Positions 11,145 to 22,221 of a DNA stretch of 52,802 bases are shown one piece after another (within the stretch, counting starts at the first letter, position 1; each line of letters starts with the position of its first letter). This DNA is from Fomitopsis serialis (taxonomy: Eukaryota > Basidiomycota > Agaricomycetes > Polyporales > Fomitopsidaceae). Both the position numbers and the translations under genes were made by a program. The stretch lies in contig NW_025955237.1 in the NCBI RefSeq assembly GCF_022376445.1, positions 1-52,802 of the forward strand. The letters run 5' to 3'. A model generated the notes under the pieces. That model had not been told where the DNA came from. It did not search any database and saw only the letters and a program-made list of their open reading frames with translations.

Positions 11145-11966
11145 CTAGTAAACGAATGGTACTAGCCGGTACGGTACGGTCCTCGCCCACTCGTCCCAAC
11201 CTTTGCCAAAGTGCTTCCTCAGCCAGGCATCCTCTTGGCCGCATCTCAAAACGATACACAGCCAGATGTACGTCTGGACACCGACAAACACACACGCCGC
11301 CGCCATTCCTGTCGGCCGCTCCAGCAGGCCGGCCTCCCGCGCCCAAGAGCCCGCACAACAGCTCCATAGCGCGATGCCGACGGACTGAATGCACCACCCC
11401 GTGTAGCTCGGGTGACGCACGATCGAATACGGCCCTCGCGTGCACAACTGGTGCCCCTCCTTCACCGTCACCTGAAACGTGAAGAACCGGTCCAACGCCC
11501 GAAAGCACGCCACGCGGATTCCAGCGCCGACTACGGTCAGCACGTACCCCGCAAGGACGACGGGCGTAGGCTGAATCCGTGCGGCTGCGCCGATGCCGGC
11601 AGGGAGCAGCTTTTGGAGGACAGCGGTGCTAAGCTCGCTCGGATACTCGCGCGCGAGGAGTACGGCCGCAGTGCATCCGGCGCTCGCCCATGTCATGTAC
11701 TGTCAGTACTGTCAGACAATTTCGTAAACCGCAGACCACCACGCCGACCTTACCTTAGTAGCACTTCCCATCTGTCCCACAACCTTGCCGCTGACTTGAA
11801 AGATTCGCTCCATAGGCTTCGCCTCTCGCACAATCTCGTTGTCCTTCGACGGGGGGGTGGGCGCGGTGCTCGAGCGGTGGGTCATGTACGCCGCTACGCC
11901 CATGAGAGCAAGATGGAATGGCGTTTGCGCAAACATATTCGCCGCGTACGCTTCGAGTGCCTTCAT
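11145..11966 (-). CDS. Isoprenylcysteine carboxyl methyltransferase-like membrane protein (ICMT/PEMT fold)
   Basis: Two exons (11966-11754 and 11699-11145; 54-nt intron) give 768 nt (255 residues). The ICMT/PEMT signature is plain in the second half: LCTRGPYSIVRHPSYTGW, a hydrophobic segment, then EDAWLRKHFGKGWDEWARTV and a short tail. In the family these parts bind S-adenosylmethionine at the membrane surface. Several hydrophobic stretches precede this (ALMGVAAYM; VVLAGYVLTVVGAGIRVACF). True ICMTs methylate prenylated CaaX proteins in the endoplasmic reticulum. Many fungi carry extra family members of unknown substrate, and this one could be such a paralogue. The chosen start, MKALEAYAANMF, is the first ATG of the exon; upstream the frame continues only from a TTG. 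Confidence 0.82.
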
Positions 11967-13694
11967 GAGCAGATGTGTGCGATGCAACAAGAGTTGTTGT
12001 ACGAGGAACGACTGGCCTGTGGATGATCGGCGAAAACTGCTGTGAGTAGGTCGAAAACTCGCGTTCTTATACCGAGCTCACCCACTTACGTGACCTGACA
12101 GCCTACGTATGGAGCTGCGATTTTCACATCCTCTGACACTGTGGAGCGCGGAAATGCAAAGACTTATCCATTTTGCCAACGCTCTGTCTGCCGGTAGCAT
12201 GCTTCCTTCCATTGAATCCACTCCGAGTCGACGCACTACTAATGGGCGCCCTGAAAGGGTCCTACCAAGTAGTAGCGGTGTTTGTTCCAAGAAGCCCCGT
12301 CTAGAAGTGCCGTTGGTCGAATCCATTGCTTCAGAGTTGGGATTAGTGTCTGCCAGTGGCTTCTCGCCAGCGGCATCCGACCTACGAGCGCTGTATGTGT
12401 ATGATCAATGTATGATCCCAGCCTCGCTCGGTACGAGGCTGAGCCTTCATCAAACAACTTGACCAAATCGCCGCTGTCTTGGAAAACGGTTGTATTGGAT
12501 CATTCAATTCCATTCGAGATAACAAGGAGTTACCGCAACTCCTCTAGACAGGCAGTAAGTCAATGTATATTTTCCTTTGTCATCGAATCTCACACTGCTT
12601 GGAGAAACCGTCGTACCGTTAAGATGATCCCGACTCAATCGAGCCAATATAACCCTAATCGAACCGCTGACCCAGGCGAGTCCGCCGTGTCTTGAATGTA
12701 GGTCGGAGAGGGAATGTAAATTTCAAATCTGTCATTTCCTTGCACTTAGACTCGGACTGGCCGCGATCAGGAACTTTGGCCATCGTTGAGTCTAGCGGAT
12801 GGTCCCGCATTCTCGGTAAGATTCTGGTTACCATCCATCCGGAGTCGCAACGCTCGCCGTGTCTTGGGGTTGGAAATGAGCTGCCCCTGATCACAATTAG
12901 GTTAGACTGAACGGCCACAGTGACTGGACACAACGACAGCGGAAGGCTCTTATTGAGCGCCTGATGCGCGCTCGCATGAGACACGACGAAGTCAAGAAAC
13001 TCCTGAGACCATCGACGCGAAAGTAGAGCGTGATGCTCTTTCAGGATGGAGTTAGATGCTTGGGAGGGGGAGGACGCCCAACGCAATGAAGCGGACGAAC
13101 CAGACTCGTTCCGGTAATATTCCCGGTCGGGTGACCGACTCGGAGGAAGAGGATCGCGCCCAAGGCAGTCCTCCGAATCGCGTGGACTCACTCGGCGAGT
13201 CGGTTGTTGACCGTGTCTCAAAAGATGCTAGCGTGGCGGGAGGAGGTTGGCAAGAAATAGCTTTAACTATCATGACCCAAGACGTGATGCACTCTATCTG
13301 CGCATGCCCCCGTCGCCATTCGGCGGGTAAGGGGTACTGTTATGCTCCGCATGTAGATTACGGAGGGTAAACACGGAGAATCAGAACAAAATAAAATAAA
13401 ATGGGCTGATCAACATTCAGAAATACAGACGAGATGGCACCCCACCTTGAGTTCGTTAAGGCTTTGACGAGAACTGGGGCCGCAACGCATGTCGTACCGA
13501 GAGCCTCATGGAAATGGTTGGCAATGTTCCATCAGGTCTAACTCGGCCGGTCAACGCGCTCGAACGCACTACATACATTGATCGGTGCCGGTGAGCGCCA
13601 GCACTTGAGTGCTTCGCCATTCAACGCTATATCGGCGCTCGTAGACAGGAAGTAGTCCTTCCTACAGTGCGCTCGGTGGCCGAGTGGACTGAGT
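11967..13694. other. Gene-poor tract with a likely F-box 5' relic
   Basis: No intact gene is visible. Open frames at 12109-12462 (plus) and 12655-13221 (minus) show no domain. The minus strand around 12780-12850 resembles the N-terminal coding part of F-box copy B (see separate entry). The segment near 13610-13650 shares a short motif, TCGGCGCTCGTAGACAG, with the outer ends of the inverted duplication near 15600 and 46230. Confidence 0.4.
12780..12850 (-). pseudogene. Short relic of an F-box gene 5' coding region
   Basis: Read on the minus strand, this stretch gives ENAGPSARLNDGQSS. F-box copy B reads PNAGPSPRPGDSQSL at the corresponding place near 15110-15070. The two DNA segments share AATGCGGGACCATCC followed by a CTAGAC hexamer. 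Downstream, where the F-box itself should begin, I find stops and no match. The evidence is a single short similarity, so this could be a conserved promoter or leader element rather than a true gene relic. Confidence 0.35.
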
Positions 13695-15202
13695 TTATAC
13701 TAGATCCTCTACTATGTCAGATGGATCACAAAAAAGGGTGGTGTGCAGCGTCAGGACACCGCATGCTTCCCATGGCCGAAGAATACCCCGAACAACTGGG
13801 GCCAGCTCCCGAATGCTGCGACGCGCTCTGCTCACAGCCTCTTCACCTCGTTGGCTGTACGCGGGCAACACGAACTCCACCGCCTGCAGCCCGTCGAAGA
13901 ATGGCTGACTCATGACGGCATGTAGATCCTGCAACTCGAGTCGTTCGAGGAGGGGACCAAGCTCGCCGTGAGGGACAGGAAGTCCGACATTGACCGGTAG
14001 CCTGGGGCCCAGCTTGATGTGCTCGACCTGGTGGCTTCGGATCGTGGAGAAAACGTTGTGAAGCTCGCCGACCATGGCCTTCAACGCGGCTAGCATGTCG
14101 CCTCCCTGCATTCCAGACGTTCCGCATTCGAGGTAGCGCAGATTCCTATTGTGCATAAGGTTCCCGTGCGAGACGCGGCCTGTAATGTGGGTGATCGTCA
14201 GCAATGAGATTTGCTGAAACGCGACAGAAAACCTGTTTACCAATCGCGTAGTCGGAGACTTCGCAGAACCGCCTCAGAGACGAACCCGCTGCTCTGAGGA
14301 GCCCGTCAACCGACCTGGCGGTCACTTCGACGGAGTCGCTTAGGCTGGCATTCGCCGGCCACCACACCTTCAACTCGTGGAGAGAGACGCATGTCGCCGA
14401 GTATGCGAGCCAGTCCGCCATGCTCTCAAACCTCTCAATCACGTTGGCCACATCAACTTCTAGTCGCCGCAACAGCATGGGCCCCAGTTGTGGGATAATG
14501 ACACCTGCCTGAGCCAGAGAAGCTGGATGACGAAGGGAACAGTTATACAGGGTGAGTTCTTTCAGCCCGGTAAAGGAAGAGACAATCCATCGTAGTTGGG
14601 CGACACTGCTCAGCGTCAGATTGCGCAGAGAGAGCGATTTTAGAGTCTTGAGTTGAGTCAGTGCGACGAAGAAGGTCGGGGGCGTGGCAGGCAGCAGATC
14701 TGTCCGCATCTCTAGTGTCCGCAATCCAGAGAGTGCACGGCCGAAGACAAGAGGCAACGCATGCACGAAATCTCTCCGGGTCTTCCCTTGTCGGCGGAGG
14801 TTCACATACTCGTTGTCAGAGGCGAAGAGCTCGCGCGTGGTCGAGAGCCATCGCTTAACGCGGGGAGAGGTGAGTAGCTGCTTTACCAGCAAGTCAAAGG
14901 ATGCACGGGTGTTGATGTGGATCGAGAAGTAGATATTCCGCGCTGCGCGAGGATACCACGCAGCACAGACCAATGCAGCGCAGGCCAGCGCGCCGGAGCT
15001 GTCCATCCAATTGATGGTTTCCTCGTAGACCTCAAGTGGGATGCGATTGGGTACTGCCTGCGACAGGACGAGGCTCTGGCTGTCGCCAGGTCTAGGGGAT
15101 GGTCCCGCATTGGGCGCGGTGTCCTGGTCAACATGGTCTGAGTCGGTGTCCGACCGGGAGTCACTGGCACAACTTTCGCTGCGTTGTGTAGGAGATGATG
15201 AC
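13695..15202 (-). CDS. F-box/leucine-rich family protein (copy B)
   Basis: Two visible coding exons, 15202-14241 and 14179-13695, are separated by a 61-nt GT-AG intron at the same place as in copies A, C and D. The first visible exon seems to begin at an acceptor (GATCAG) near 15203, and no in-frame ATG lies between there and the F-box. The start codon is therefore probably in an unseen upstream exon, and the coordinates cover only the visible part. After a Ser/Asp-rich head comes the F-box-like region (NRIPLEVYEETINWMDSSG...LVCAAWYPRA). Leucine-rich repeats follow, with the family signature FVHALPLVFGRALSGLRTL. It lies head-to-tail with copies A and C. The mirror fragment at 48895-49205 is its closest relative in the window (shared MDSS, RVKR and ASD-EY motifs). 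Confidence 0.8.
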
Positions 15203-15891
15203 CTGATCAGCGTTTAGCAAATCAGCACTTCGTCCCATCTTAGCCAACATATCCGACCTTAAGGTTTTCATACGAAAATAAGTGAAGCCGTAGTGGGTAT
15301 GTTGTACTGGGTCAACAGAGGTCAACAGCCTCCTCGCCATCGGCTCCGATGATCTTCCCACGAACCGGATCTGAACCCATCTGAATTAGTCGTTCGCCGC
15401 AATTGAGGAGCTTAAACAGTAATAGAACGTACTAGAGGAGTTGGTCAGAATCAAGGAATATGACCAGTCCGAGGCTACTGTCCTTCAGATAGGCTCAGAG
15501 CTGCAGTGCCTACAGGTAGATCTCAGCAAGCTCGTACTCGACTAGTACTTGGTATGTTTTATCGACCAAGGGGTGATCTCATATTTGATCCCGCTGTTAT
15601 ATTGGCGCTCCTAGACAATCCTAGACCCAACAGTAAGTACACTGCCTGATGCATTTGCATTTGACAGACCGGCGCCCACACGGGGCAGCCCGGCGACCCT
15701 TGTTGGACTAAACCTTCACGTAGTCGGGATCGCGTCGGGCTGTTCCTTCGTTCAACCCGCAGTCAAGCCCCATTCCCATCCACCTATCTACTGCGGTACG
15801 TGACGGTTTGATTGTCTTGCCCTACTCCCGTAGACATTGAAGATCGCCTTCCATCAAAGGTTTCAAGTGTGCGACTGAGCCAACGACCGCA
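15203..15891. other. Outer end of the left inverted-repeat arm and 5' flank of the UstYa-like gene
   Basis: No coding signal. From about 15440 onward the sequence matches the reverse complement of 46430-45965. The match includes long identical runs, such as the one around GTCCTTCAGATAGG and the one starting TACACTGCCTGATGCATTTG. This conserved block probably contains the promoter of the UstYa-like gene, since the same block precedes the broken second copy. Confidence 0.6.
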
Positions 15892-16636
15892 ATGCTGCGC
15901 CGTCTGTCGCGTCTGCTATCGGGACCGCCAGCCTATGCTTGGATTGTCCTGGCCATAAGTGTCGCGTTCAACGCTATCACGTTGTCAAACCTCGCAAGGC
16001 AGCGCGTCGAGGAACGGAAGAACTACGGTATGTGGGACAGTGTGGTCGTTCAATACCGCAACTGAAACACCACGGTACTGCCTTTATTCTACAGGTTCTA
16101 CTGGAGATCATGACTATCCGAGGGAACTTCCCGTGTCGCTGGACCTGGTTGCAATGACGTTTGAGAACTCGGACCATTACAAGATCACGGGCGATATCAA
16201 TACGTGGACGGAGTGGCAGACCCTCACGCACATGTTTCCTCAGGGCCACCCGAGCGTTCGTCTCGGCCTCGAAGGTAGTGGCCGCTCTACCATCTCTGCG
16301 CGACATTGGTCAATTGATACGTCGTTGCTCTATGTAGGACGGGAATTCAACGTGTCGATGTTCACGCAGCTGCAGTGCATCGACACCCTCCGTCAAGCTC
16401 TGATTTACGGGCCAAACGCACACAGCGGTCAATGTCTGAACTACCTCCGCCAGGCCGTCCTCTGCTCCTCCGATATCACCATCGATGCTATGGACGCCAA
16501 GGACGAAAAGGGCAACCTCATTGGGACAGACGGTGTAGGGTCAACGCACGTCTGCAGAGACTGGTCGCGTGTTTACGAGTACGTGGACGAGAACCAGAAG
16601 GGCCCGCTCTGGGATTTGTCTACCCCTACGGTGTAG
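15892..16636 (+). CDS. UstYa-like (DUF3328) membrane protein, intact copy
   Basis: Two exons (15892-16027 and 16095-16636; 67-nt intron) give 678 nt (225 residues). An N-terminal hydrophobic segment, YAWIVLAISVAFNAITL, looks like a signal anchor. The family core follows: FTQLQCIDTLRQAL, GQCLNYLRQAVLCSSDITI and VCRDWSRVYEYVDENQKGPL. In UstYa and relatives, paired H-x-x-H-C motifs are thought to form the active site for oxidative cyclisation of peptide or other natural products. Here the first motif reads TQLQC and the second HSGQC, so three of the four expected histidines are replaced while both cysteines remain. It may therefore be an atypical or non-catalytic member. The fold assignment is fairly sure, the activity is not. 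It faces F-box copy C tail to tail, and a broken duplicate lies at 45221-45961. Confidence 0.8.
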
Positions 16637-17149
16637 ACAGTTCTTGACGTGTAGTCGACTTCTCTTCGACCGTAGCTCGTCTTGTTCCGCGGCCTTTGAC
16701 ATACAGGTGAAATGTATCGAGTATTATCATCACCACCATATTTTCGGTTAGGCTCAGTGCTATCGGGACAGTCGTTTTGGAGGAGGATGAAATGAGAACG
16801 CGATACGTACTACCCAAATGACCAAATGATGTGTGCTCACATTCGTGATGTATGATATAATGTCAGCACACGGTGTATTGGGGATAGTCGGCACAACCGC
16901 CGCCAGCGCATGTGTGATATCGCCCAGAGCGAGTCAACGAGTATTGTATGGCCTCAGTAGGTGTCTTGTGCCGTCGACACTTACCCTGCTGAGGCCGGCA
17001 CTTCAGATTTCTCTCCTTCGCCGTTTACATAGGTATCCGTGAAGAATCCATCAAGAATCACTGGATGAGAAGAGGGGAAGTGAAGTGAGAAACACGCCTG
17101 CACACGCGGAAGAACTCGCTCACATCGCTTTGTCCGAGGAATGTCCCAG
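16637..17149. other. Spacer inside the left arm, no gene
   Basis: Convergent 3' region between the UstYa-like gene and F-box copy C. It matches the right arm in two pieces: 16640-16855 resembles the complement of 45220-45010, and 16865-17145 resembles the complement of 43370-43080. Between those two pieces the right arm holds F-box copy E. Confidence 0.6.
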
Positions 17150-18549
17150 TCAACGCCTGACGGAGAGGTTGACTACATTGCGGTCACACCACGGCATGAG
17201 CAAGGCACGGAACATAGCGAGGAGCTCTTGACGGGCGTCTTCTATGTGGGCCTCGCTCACAGGATGCAGTACCGGATTGTTTGCTATTATCAGCATCTCC
17301 ACGTCCTTCAATCGTTCGAAGTAGGATCGGCGCATGACGTCGTGCAGGCCCATCAGGTCCAGGTTCTCCAGGACGTTTCGGAGACTGTCGAGTCGAAGCG
17401 CGTCGTTGGTAATGATGAATTGGAACTGGAACAACATGGATATGTGCTCCAGCTGACGGCTTCGGACTGTGGCAAGGATACTAGTCAAGTTATCCAATAG
17501 CCCAGCCCAGCTCTCAGTAGATTTGTTGTCCTCGACGAGGACCAGCCCAAAATCTATGCTCCCTAAGCTGGTGTTATGCACGAGATTTGCATGCTGCTCG
17601 CTATCTAGGGCAGACACGGATGTCAGACTGCAACCCAGCGATGAGGAGTAGATCTTGACCTACCCGTATATACGACCAAGTCGGTGTTTTCGAGATATCG
17701 AGTCAGAGATGGTCCGGCTGCTCTGAGGATACTGTTGACGTATCCAAGAACCGTCGACCGTGTGGGTCTCTCACCCCAGCAGACTGTCAGGTCATCAAGC
17801 GAGGTGAAAGCGCCCAACCTCACGAGCCAGTCGACAACTGCGCCCGGCAAACGAACATCGTCCTCGTCCATGTCGATCTGGAGGCGACGAAGCCGGATAT
17901 CGCAACCAGGCTCGAAATCACTAGGTCTTGTATCGTCCCAACATGACGGTATGCCAAAGAAGATGTCGCGGTACAAGTGGAGGTCTGTGAGTTGCGGGAA
18001 CGAAGAGATGATCCATAGAATCCGCGAGACGCTGTTCAGCGTCGCGATGCGCAGGCTGAGTGACTTGATAGTCTTGAATTGGGACAGGGCGAGGCAGAAC
18101 TTCGGGAGCATGTGAGGATGCACACCCCCCTCAACGTGTAAGGATCGCAAGCCCGACATCATGCGGCCGAAGACAAGAGGCACGGCGTGGAGGAAGGGAC
18201 CCGTCTTCAGCCTCCATCCTAGTTCGCGGTCGGTAAAGTTCAGATCTACCGCTCCCAGCTTGCGGGTGGTCGCGAGCCAGCTCCTGACGCGCGGGTACGC
18301 GTGCGCTAGCTTCGCAAGTGACATGAACTGCGTGCGATCGCGTATCCGGACAGTGGAAAAGAGGTTGTGCATAGCGCGGGGGTACCATGCCGCGCACACC
18401 AGTGCCGCGCCGAGGAGCGCGGGCCGGCCCATGAAATTGATGGTCCCCTCGAAGATTTCCACCGGGATGCGGGCAGAGAGAGTTGGCTGCAGGGAAGTTC
18501 GTAGTCCTAGTGTAGAATCGCCTCGTACCTCATCCCGCGTGTATGCCAT
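17150..18549 (-). CDS. F-box/leucine-rich family protein (copy C)
   Basis: Two exons (18549-17664 and 17604-17150; 59-nt intron) give 1,341 nt (446 residues). The F-box-like region reads SARIPVEIFEGTINFMGRPA, then LVCAAWYPRAMHNLF. Leucine-rich repeats follow with the signature FLHAVPLVFGRMMSGLRSLH. The C-terminus (FRALLMPWCDRNVVNLS) is shared with copy D. The closest relative is copy D at 41655-43075 in the opposite arm. The ATG at 18549 (MAYTRDE) is in frame, but a YAG|GTCCCT junction just upstream (18570/18571) is conserved in copy D. The real start may therefore be in an earlier exon, with MAYT internal. Confidence 0.82.
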
Positions 18550-18570
18550 TTCCTCGACAGGAGGAGGGAC

Positions 18571-19509
18571 CTACGTAGACGCATCAGCTGGGGTTGCTCT
18601 GGAACAAGAGCGGAATACCGACGTTGGGCATAGTTGTCGACATCCTCCTGAGAGTTACAGGTCCGAACGCTGTAGATCAGATCAGTAGGTTCGGGACAAG
18701 CCGCCTCTTCCATGTGATATTTCATGCTCCGCAAACGCTGATGTGGCTGAGGGAGGAGGAGGACGAGGAGGAGGACGAGGGGATTCCATTACTTGCGTCG
18801 AACCTGCTTGCGTAGACAGGTCGAAGAATAGATGTCATTAAGGTGGTTCGGCCATCAGCGCTTCAGCGCTGCAACCTGAGGGACCTCGCTGGTTTGGAGT
18901 TTCCCAAGACCACATTAGCCCGTCAGCACTCTAGTCTAAAGGGTCACCGAAAATCAGTATATGCTGTTCATAATTGAAGAGCAAGCTCACCAGGTCACCT
19001 GAATCCCTGAACATATAATCACCCTCTCAGGCGTCGCTCCGCTCAAACATATTATATGTGGGGATTGCGAGGATATATAATTCACGCGTTCGGTAGCAGT
19101 CGCTATGACGAGCGAGACCAATGGCTTGCACATGAGTATTTTTCAAGTTCGTGGTGGAAGATTGAATCCAATGGTGGTCGATGTTCAACGTTCAGTCCGA
19201 GTCGTTGTTCAGGCGGAACGCTCGAAGGGGAAGATGTTTGCACTTGGTGCGGTTGTGGCTATGACGGACCGAGGAGCTGCTTCGAACTTACTCTGACCTT
19301 GCTCTGACCTGCCAATGGTTCTGTACTGAGTACTGAACGTTTGACCAAGTGCTGTGCGAGTTTCCATCTTGATTCTGATGCGCTGAGTCTTTTCACATAC
19401 AGCGAAACCGCGGTCTAGTCGAGGCGATACAAATACAAATTACGCGACTACTACCCCAGTAGCTTGGATCCCAGGACGACTACGGATGGCGGGTTTGTGG
19501 ATCGCAGAT
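18571..19509. other. Intergenic, no gene seen
   Basis: The first 180 bases (to about 18750) are the inner end of the left arm and mirror 41436-41640. They may hold the promoter or 5' exon of F-box copy C. A short GAGGAG-type purine run lies near 18750-18785. The remainder up to the Con-6 stop has no recognisable coding content. Confidence 0.5.
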
Positions 19510-19893
19510 TTAGAAAGCGTGCTTGTCCTCGAGCACATCCCGAGCATGCTCCTTCGCCTCCTCGCTGACATTCGGGTCTGGGGATCGTGAGACGTGAGTC
19601 TACACGCATATAGCGGCTCGTACGGCACTGCTCACTCTTCAATGTAGCCTTGAAACCGGCGTTGACGCGTGTCTCGTCCTTACCCTCCTGGTAACTCTGA
19701 CGAGTCTCCTGGGTCTCGGGAGCCTCGTCGAGCTCGCCGATGACTTGACGGGAGTGCTCCTTAGCATCGTTAGAGACGTTAGGGTTATTGACGGCAGCCT
19801 AATGTGCGTGGTTGTTCATCAGGGCGCACTCGACACTACAAGCGTGAGACTGCGAACCTTGTGACCTCCGACGACACGAGTTGGGAGAGACAT
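19510..19893 (-). CDS. Con-6 family small protein (conidiation-specific protein 6-like)
   Basis: Three exons (19893-19858, 19798-19636, 19577-19510) join to 267 nt (88 residues). The protein is missed in single-frame scans because it is short and split. After MSLPTRVVGGHK it carries two Con-6 repeats: AAVNNPNVSNDAKEHSRQV and, following RVNAGFKATLK, NPNVSEEAKEHARDVLED. It ends HAF. Con-6 was found as a transcript induced in conidiation and free in the cytoplasm. Basidiomycetes without conidia often have copies, and the molecular role is unknown. The length is close to the usual size for a two-repeat member. It lies between F-box copy C and the NmrA-like gene, all on the minus strand, with no sign of an operon-like overlap. 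Confidence 0.9.
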
Positions 19894-20421
19894 GGTGTGC
19901 GGTGGTGTGGAAGGGTACGAGCGGTTGTTCGTAAGTTACGTTGGGCGAAGCGGGCAAGTTGTGTCGAGGCAGTGTAGCCCGCATCGTCGACCATCTTATA
20001 CTCGGCCGCTGGACAGGACATGGACGGGCGGACACGTCATGACTTCACCCATGACGCGGACGAGAGGCTTTGAGTCGTGACGACGCGTTGATCGCTTCCC
20101 CCTACGTCACCCGCCGTGCACCGCTGGAAATGGAAGGTCACCTGCTATATTCGGTCTGATGCGGACGCGATCGGCGGGCGACTGTGGCTGCGGTGCGTGG
20201 CTGCACGCAAACATACCATCTTCGAATTCTCACCTTCCAGCTCTGCGAAGTCTCTCAGAATTCAAGTGTCTTTACAGAGTCTTCGAATTCGAAATACTAT
20301 CCAATGGAGGGACGACTTGTCTGCTCGTGCCAGGACTGGTCTGAGCTTACGGTGGTGTCGTCTCTGCCCGCGCTCGATGCCAACCCCGCGTCCTCTATGC
20401 ACCCAGCTCCTTCGCTCTCCA
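19894..20421. other. 5' flank of the Con-6 gene, no gene seen
   Basis: Lies between the Con-6 start and the NmrA-like stop, both on the minus strand, so it holds the Con-6 promoter and the NmrA-like 3' end. Open frames on both strands have no recognisable content. Confidence 0.5.
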
Positions 20422-21575
20422 TCATCCATAATACCTCTTGGCGAACAGCCCAAACGTCTCAGGTACGATTTCGGGATAGAGCTCCCGTGCATCGAGTGCA
20501 CCGAGCCTCTTCGCATTCGCGAGCGAGTTCTCGCCCAGAAAGTGGATGCTGATCATGTACTCCGAGTACGTCCACACTTGGCCCGTGTACGGTTCACCTG
20601 ATGCGATGTATTGCGCCTTTTTCTCAGTGATGCGCTGGAGTAGCGTCTCCTCGTCGAGCTACGGGAAAGGCTCGTGAGCCCCAGCGCACCCGACGACCAA
20701 GGCTAAACAAATGAATGCTCACCAAGACACGTCTCGCCCGGATGGCCTCGGCCTCCCCGCTCGCCGATTCTGCAATCTCGCGTGATTGTCTCAACGTGAG
20801 TTCGTCTTGCCATATAATGATATACTGGTTCGCTGCCCGCGCATCCCGCACAATCCGTGCGACGTAGGGCCCGATACGGTCGACATTCGTAAGAAGCTCC
20901 GGTTTGTCGTCTTCCGCGTAGTATTCATCCGCGCCTGGACCGATCGGCGAAGGGACCCTGGCCGACGTAGGTACCAAATACTGCATCCACCACCCGATGT
21001 CGATGAAGGTGTAGGTAGAGAGGCCACTAGATGCGGCGCAGAGGTCTCTGAGGTACTCTCTGATCTCGAGTTTCTGACCAGAAACATAGGATTGGCTGAC
21101 AAGCTACGGCGGTTTAGGGCGGTTCGGACACACCGTATCGTTCAGCGCTCGAACACCTTTCGCTCCGGGCGTCCCAAAGTCGCACGGAATGACCCTCTTC
21201 ACACCAGCCTCTACCGCTGTCTTCAAGATCGGCTTCTGCGACGCAGCCGCTTGGGCTGACACCGTGCTCAGAAGCACGTCCACGTCGTCCAGGTACCCAG
21301 ACAGTTTTGAAGGCGGGTCGGTGGCGTAGTCGCCGATGCGGATCTCGACGCCTTGCGAACGAAGTATGTCCACTTCCGGTTTGGATGCTGAGGCTGGGCG
21401 CGTCAGCGTAGCGATATTGTACGTAGGGCAGATACGATCCCAGTCAGCTGGTGAGTTACGCAAATCCCGAGGGCGGACGTACATATTGACCGGATCTGAG
21501 CAGACCGTCAATGACGCTTCGTCCAGTGCGCCCAGTTGCGCCGAGGACGAGGACGAGGGGTTTCTTGTCGGTCAT
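20422..21575 (-). CDS. NmrA-like / isoflavone-reductase-like NAD(P)-binding protein (copy 1)
   Basis: Four exons fit the paralogue at 50344: 21575-21483, 21418-21134, 21073-20723 and 20658-20422. They total 966 nt (321 residues). The N-terminus LVLVLGATGRTGRSVIDGL is the G-x-x-G-x-x-G dinucleotide-binding loop of atypical short-chain dehydrogenases. KRVIPCDFGTPGAKGVR and FIDIGWWMQYLVP match the NmrA/phenylcoumaran-reductase group, whose members either reduce small aromatic substrates or act as NAD(P)-sensing regulators. The substrate is unknown. One defect is visible: the sequence before exon 2 ends CCTACGTAC where the paralogue has CCTCAG. An AG acceptor in the right phase is thus missing for intron 1 (21482-21419, 64 nt). 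The nearest AG (in CACCAG) would add 29 nt and break the frame. The remainder of the gene is intact. Confidence 0.8.
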
Positions 21576-22144
21576 ATTAGTCTGACTGTAGAGCACTCAC
21601 CAACGATGCACTGGTATGTCTCTGAGCATCTACTACGTATTTCGGATTCGTTTTATATTCTGAAGTGCGACGACAGACCCGAGAGTCTCGGAGCGCTAAA
21701 CATGCGAGTATACTCCGAGTCGGGGTTACTCAGCTCAATGTTGAGCGATGTCGCAGCTTGGTCGCAGCTGCTGAATCACTCAGTTGAGGGTGATGATGCA
21801 GATGACTAGTTGACCCATTAAGATAAGGGTCGGGGAATATAGGTGCCGGAGGATGTCTTTTGCAACATGACGCTGGACTTCGCTGTGGGGACTTGCATCC
21901 TTCAAGCTAGCACTGGCTCGGAGCGGCTGGCTCCCGCGCCAATTGGTTCTTAGTCAATGATCTTGTACCCTCAGGCCCAGGGCGTAAGGCGAATCATTCC
22001 GATTCTGTTCAGTTCTAGTACTTATCTTGCCATGCAGGCAAACATGACGGGCGCGGAGACAAATGAACACACTCCTCGGGCTGCACTCGCGCCTATGGGG
22101 CATCATTGAGCACCATAATGCAGTTGTATGCACCCATTGCATCG
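21576..22144. other. Intergenic, promoter side of NmrA copy 1
   Basis: Lies between the NmrA start and a tRNA gene. No coding or repeat signal was recognised. Confidence 0.5.
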
Positions 22145-22216
22145 TCCGATATGGTGTAGTGGCTAACATTATCGCCTCTCACGCGATAGCCCGGGGTTCG
22201 ATTCCCCGTGTCGGAA
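22145..22216 (+). tRNA. tRNA-Glu (anticodon CTC)
   Basis: A complete 72-nt cloverleaf without intron. The acceptor stem pairs TCCGATA with TGTCGGA (one T-G pair). The anticodon stem ATCGC/GCGAT encloses the seven-base loop CTCTCAC, which gives anticodon CTC. The T arm contains the B-box GGTTCGATTCC and the D arm carries the A-box region TGGTGTAGTGGCTA. The last base is the discriminator A. A run of T bases follows shortly after. The features match eukaryotic nuclear tRNA-Glu. Confidence 0.95.
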
Positions 22217-22221
22217 TACCC

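Larger units (their letters stand above)
15440..18750 (+). repeat. Left arm of a large inverted segmental duplication
   Basis: This arm carries, in order, a UstYa promoter region, the intact UstYa-like gene (plus), a short spacer and F-box copy C (minus). The reverse complement of about 41436-46430 aligns along its whole length with frequent short identical runs. The right arm has an additional stretch of about 1.6 kb (near 43390-45010, F-box copy E) that is missing here; the left junction falls at about 16850-16865. Boundaries were judged by eye and may be off by tens of bases. Confidence 0.8.

Noticed and set aside
13660..13735. GGTGGCCGAGTGGACTGAG, resembling the 5' part of a tRNA-Ser or tRNA-Leu
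   Set aside because: No matching acceptor stem, T arm or B-box follows, and the end overlaps the F-box B 3' end.
20116..20601. A 161-codon plus-strand frame
   Set aside because: It overlaps the real last exon of the NmrA-like gene on the other strand, so it is its shadow.
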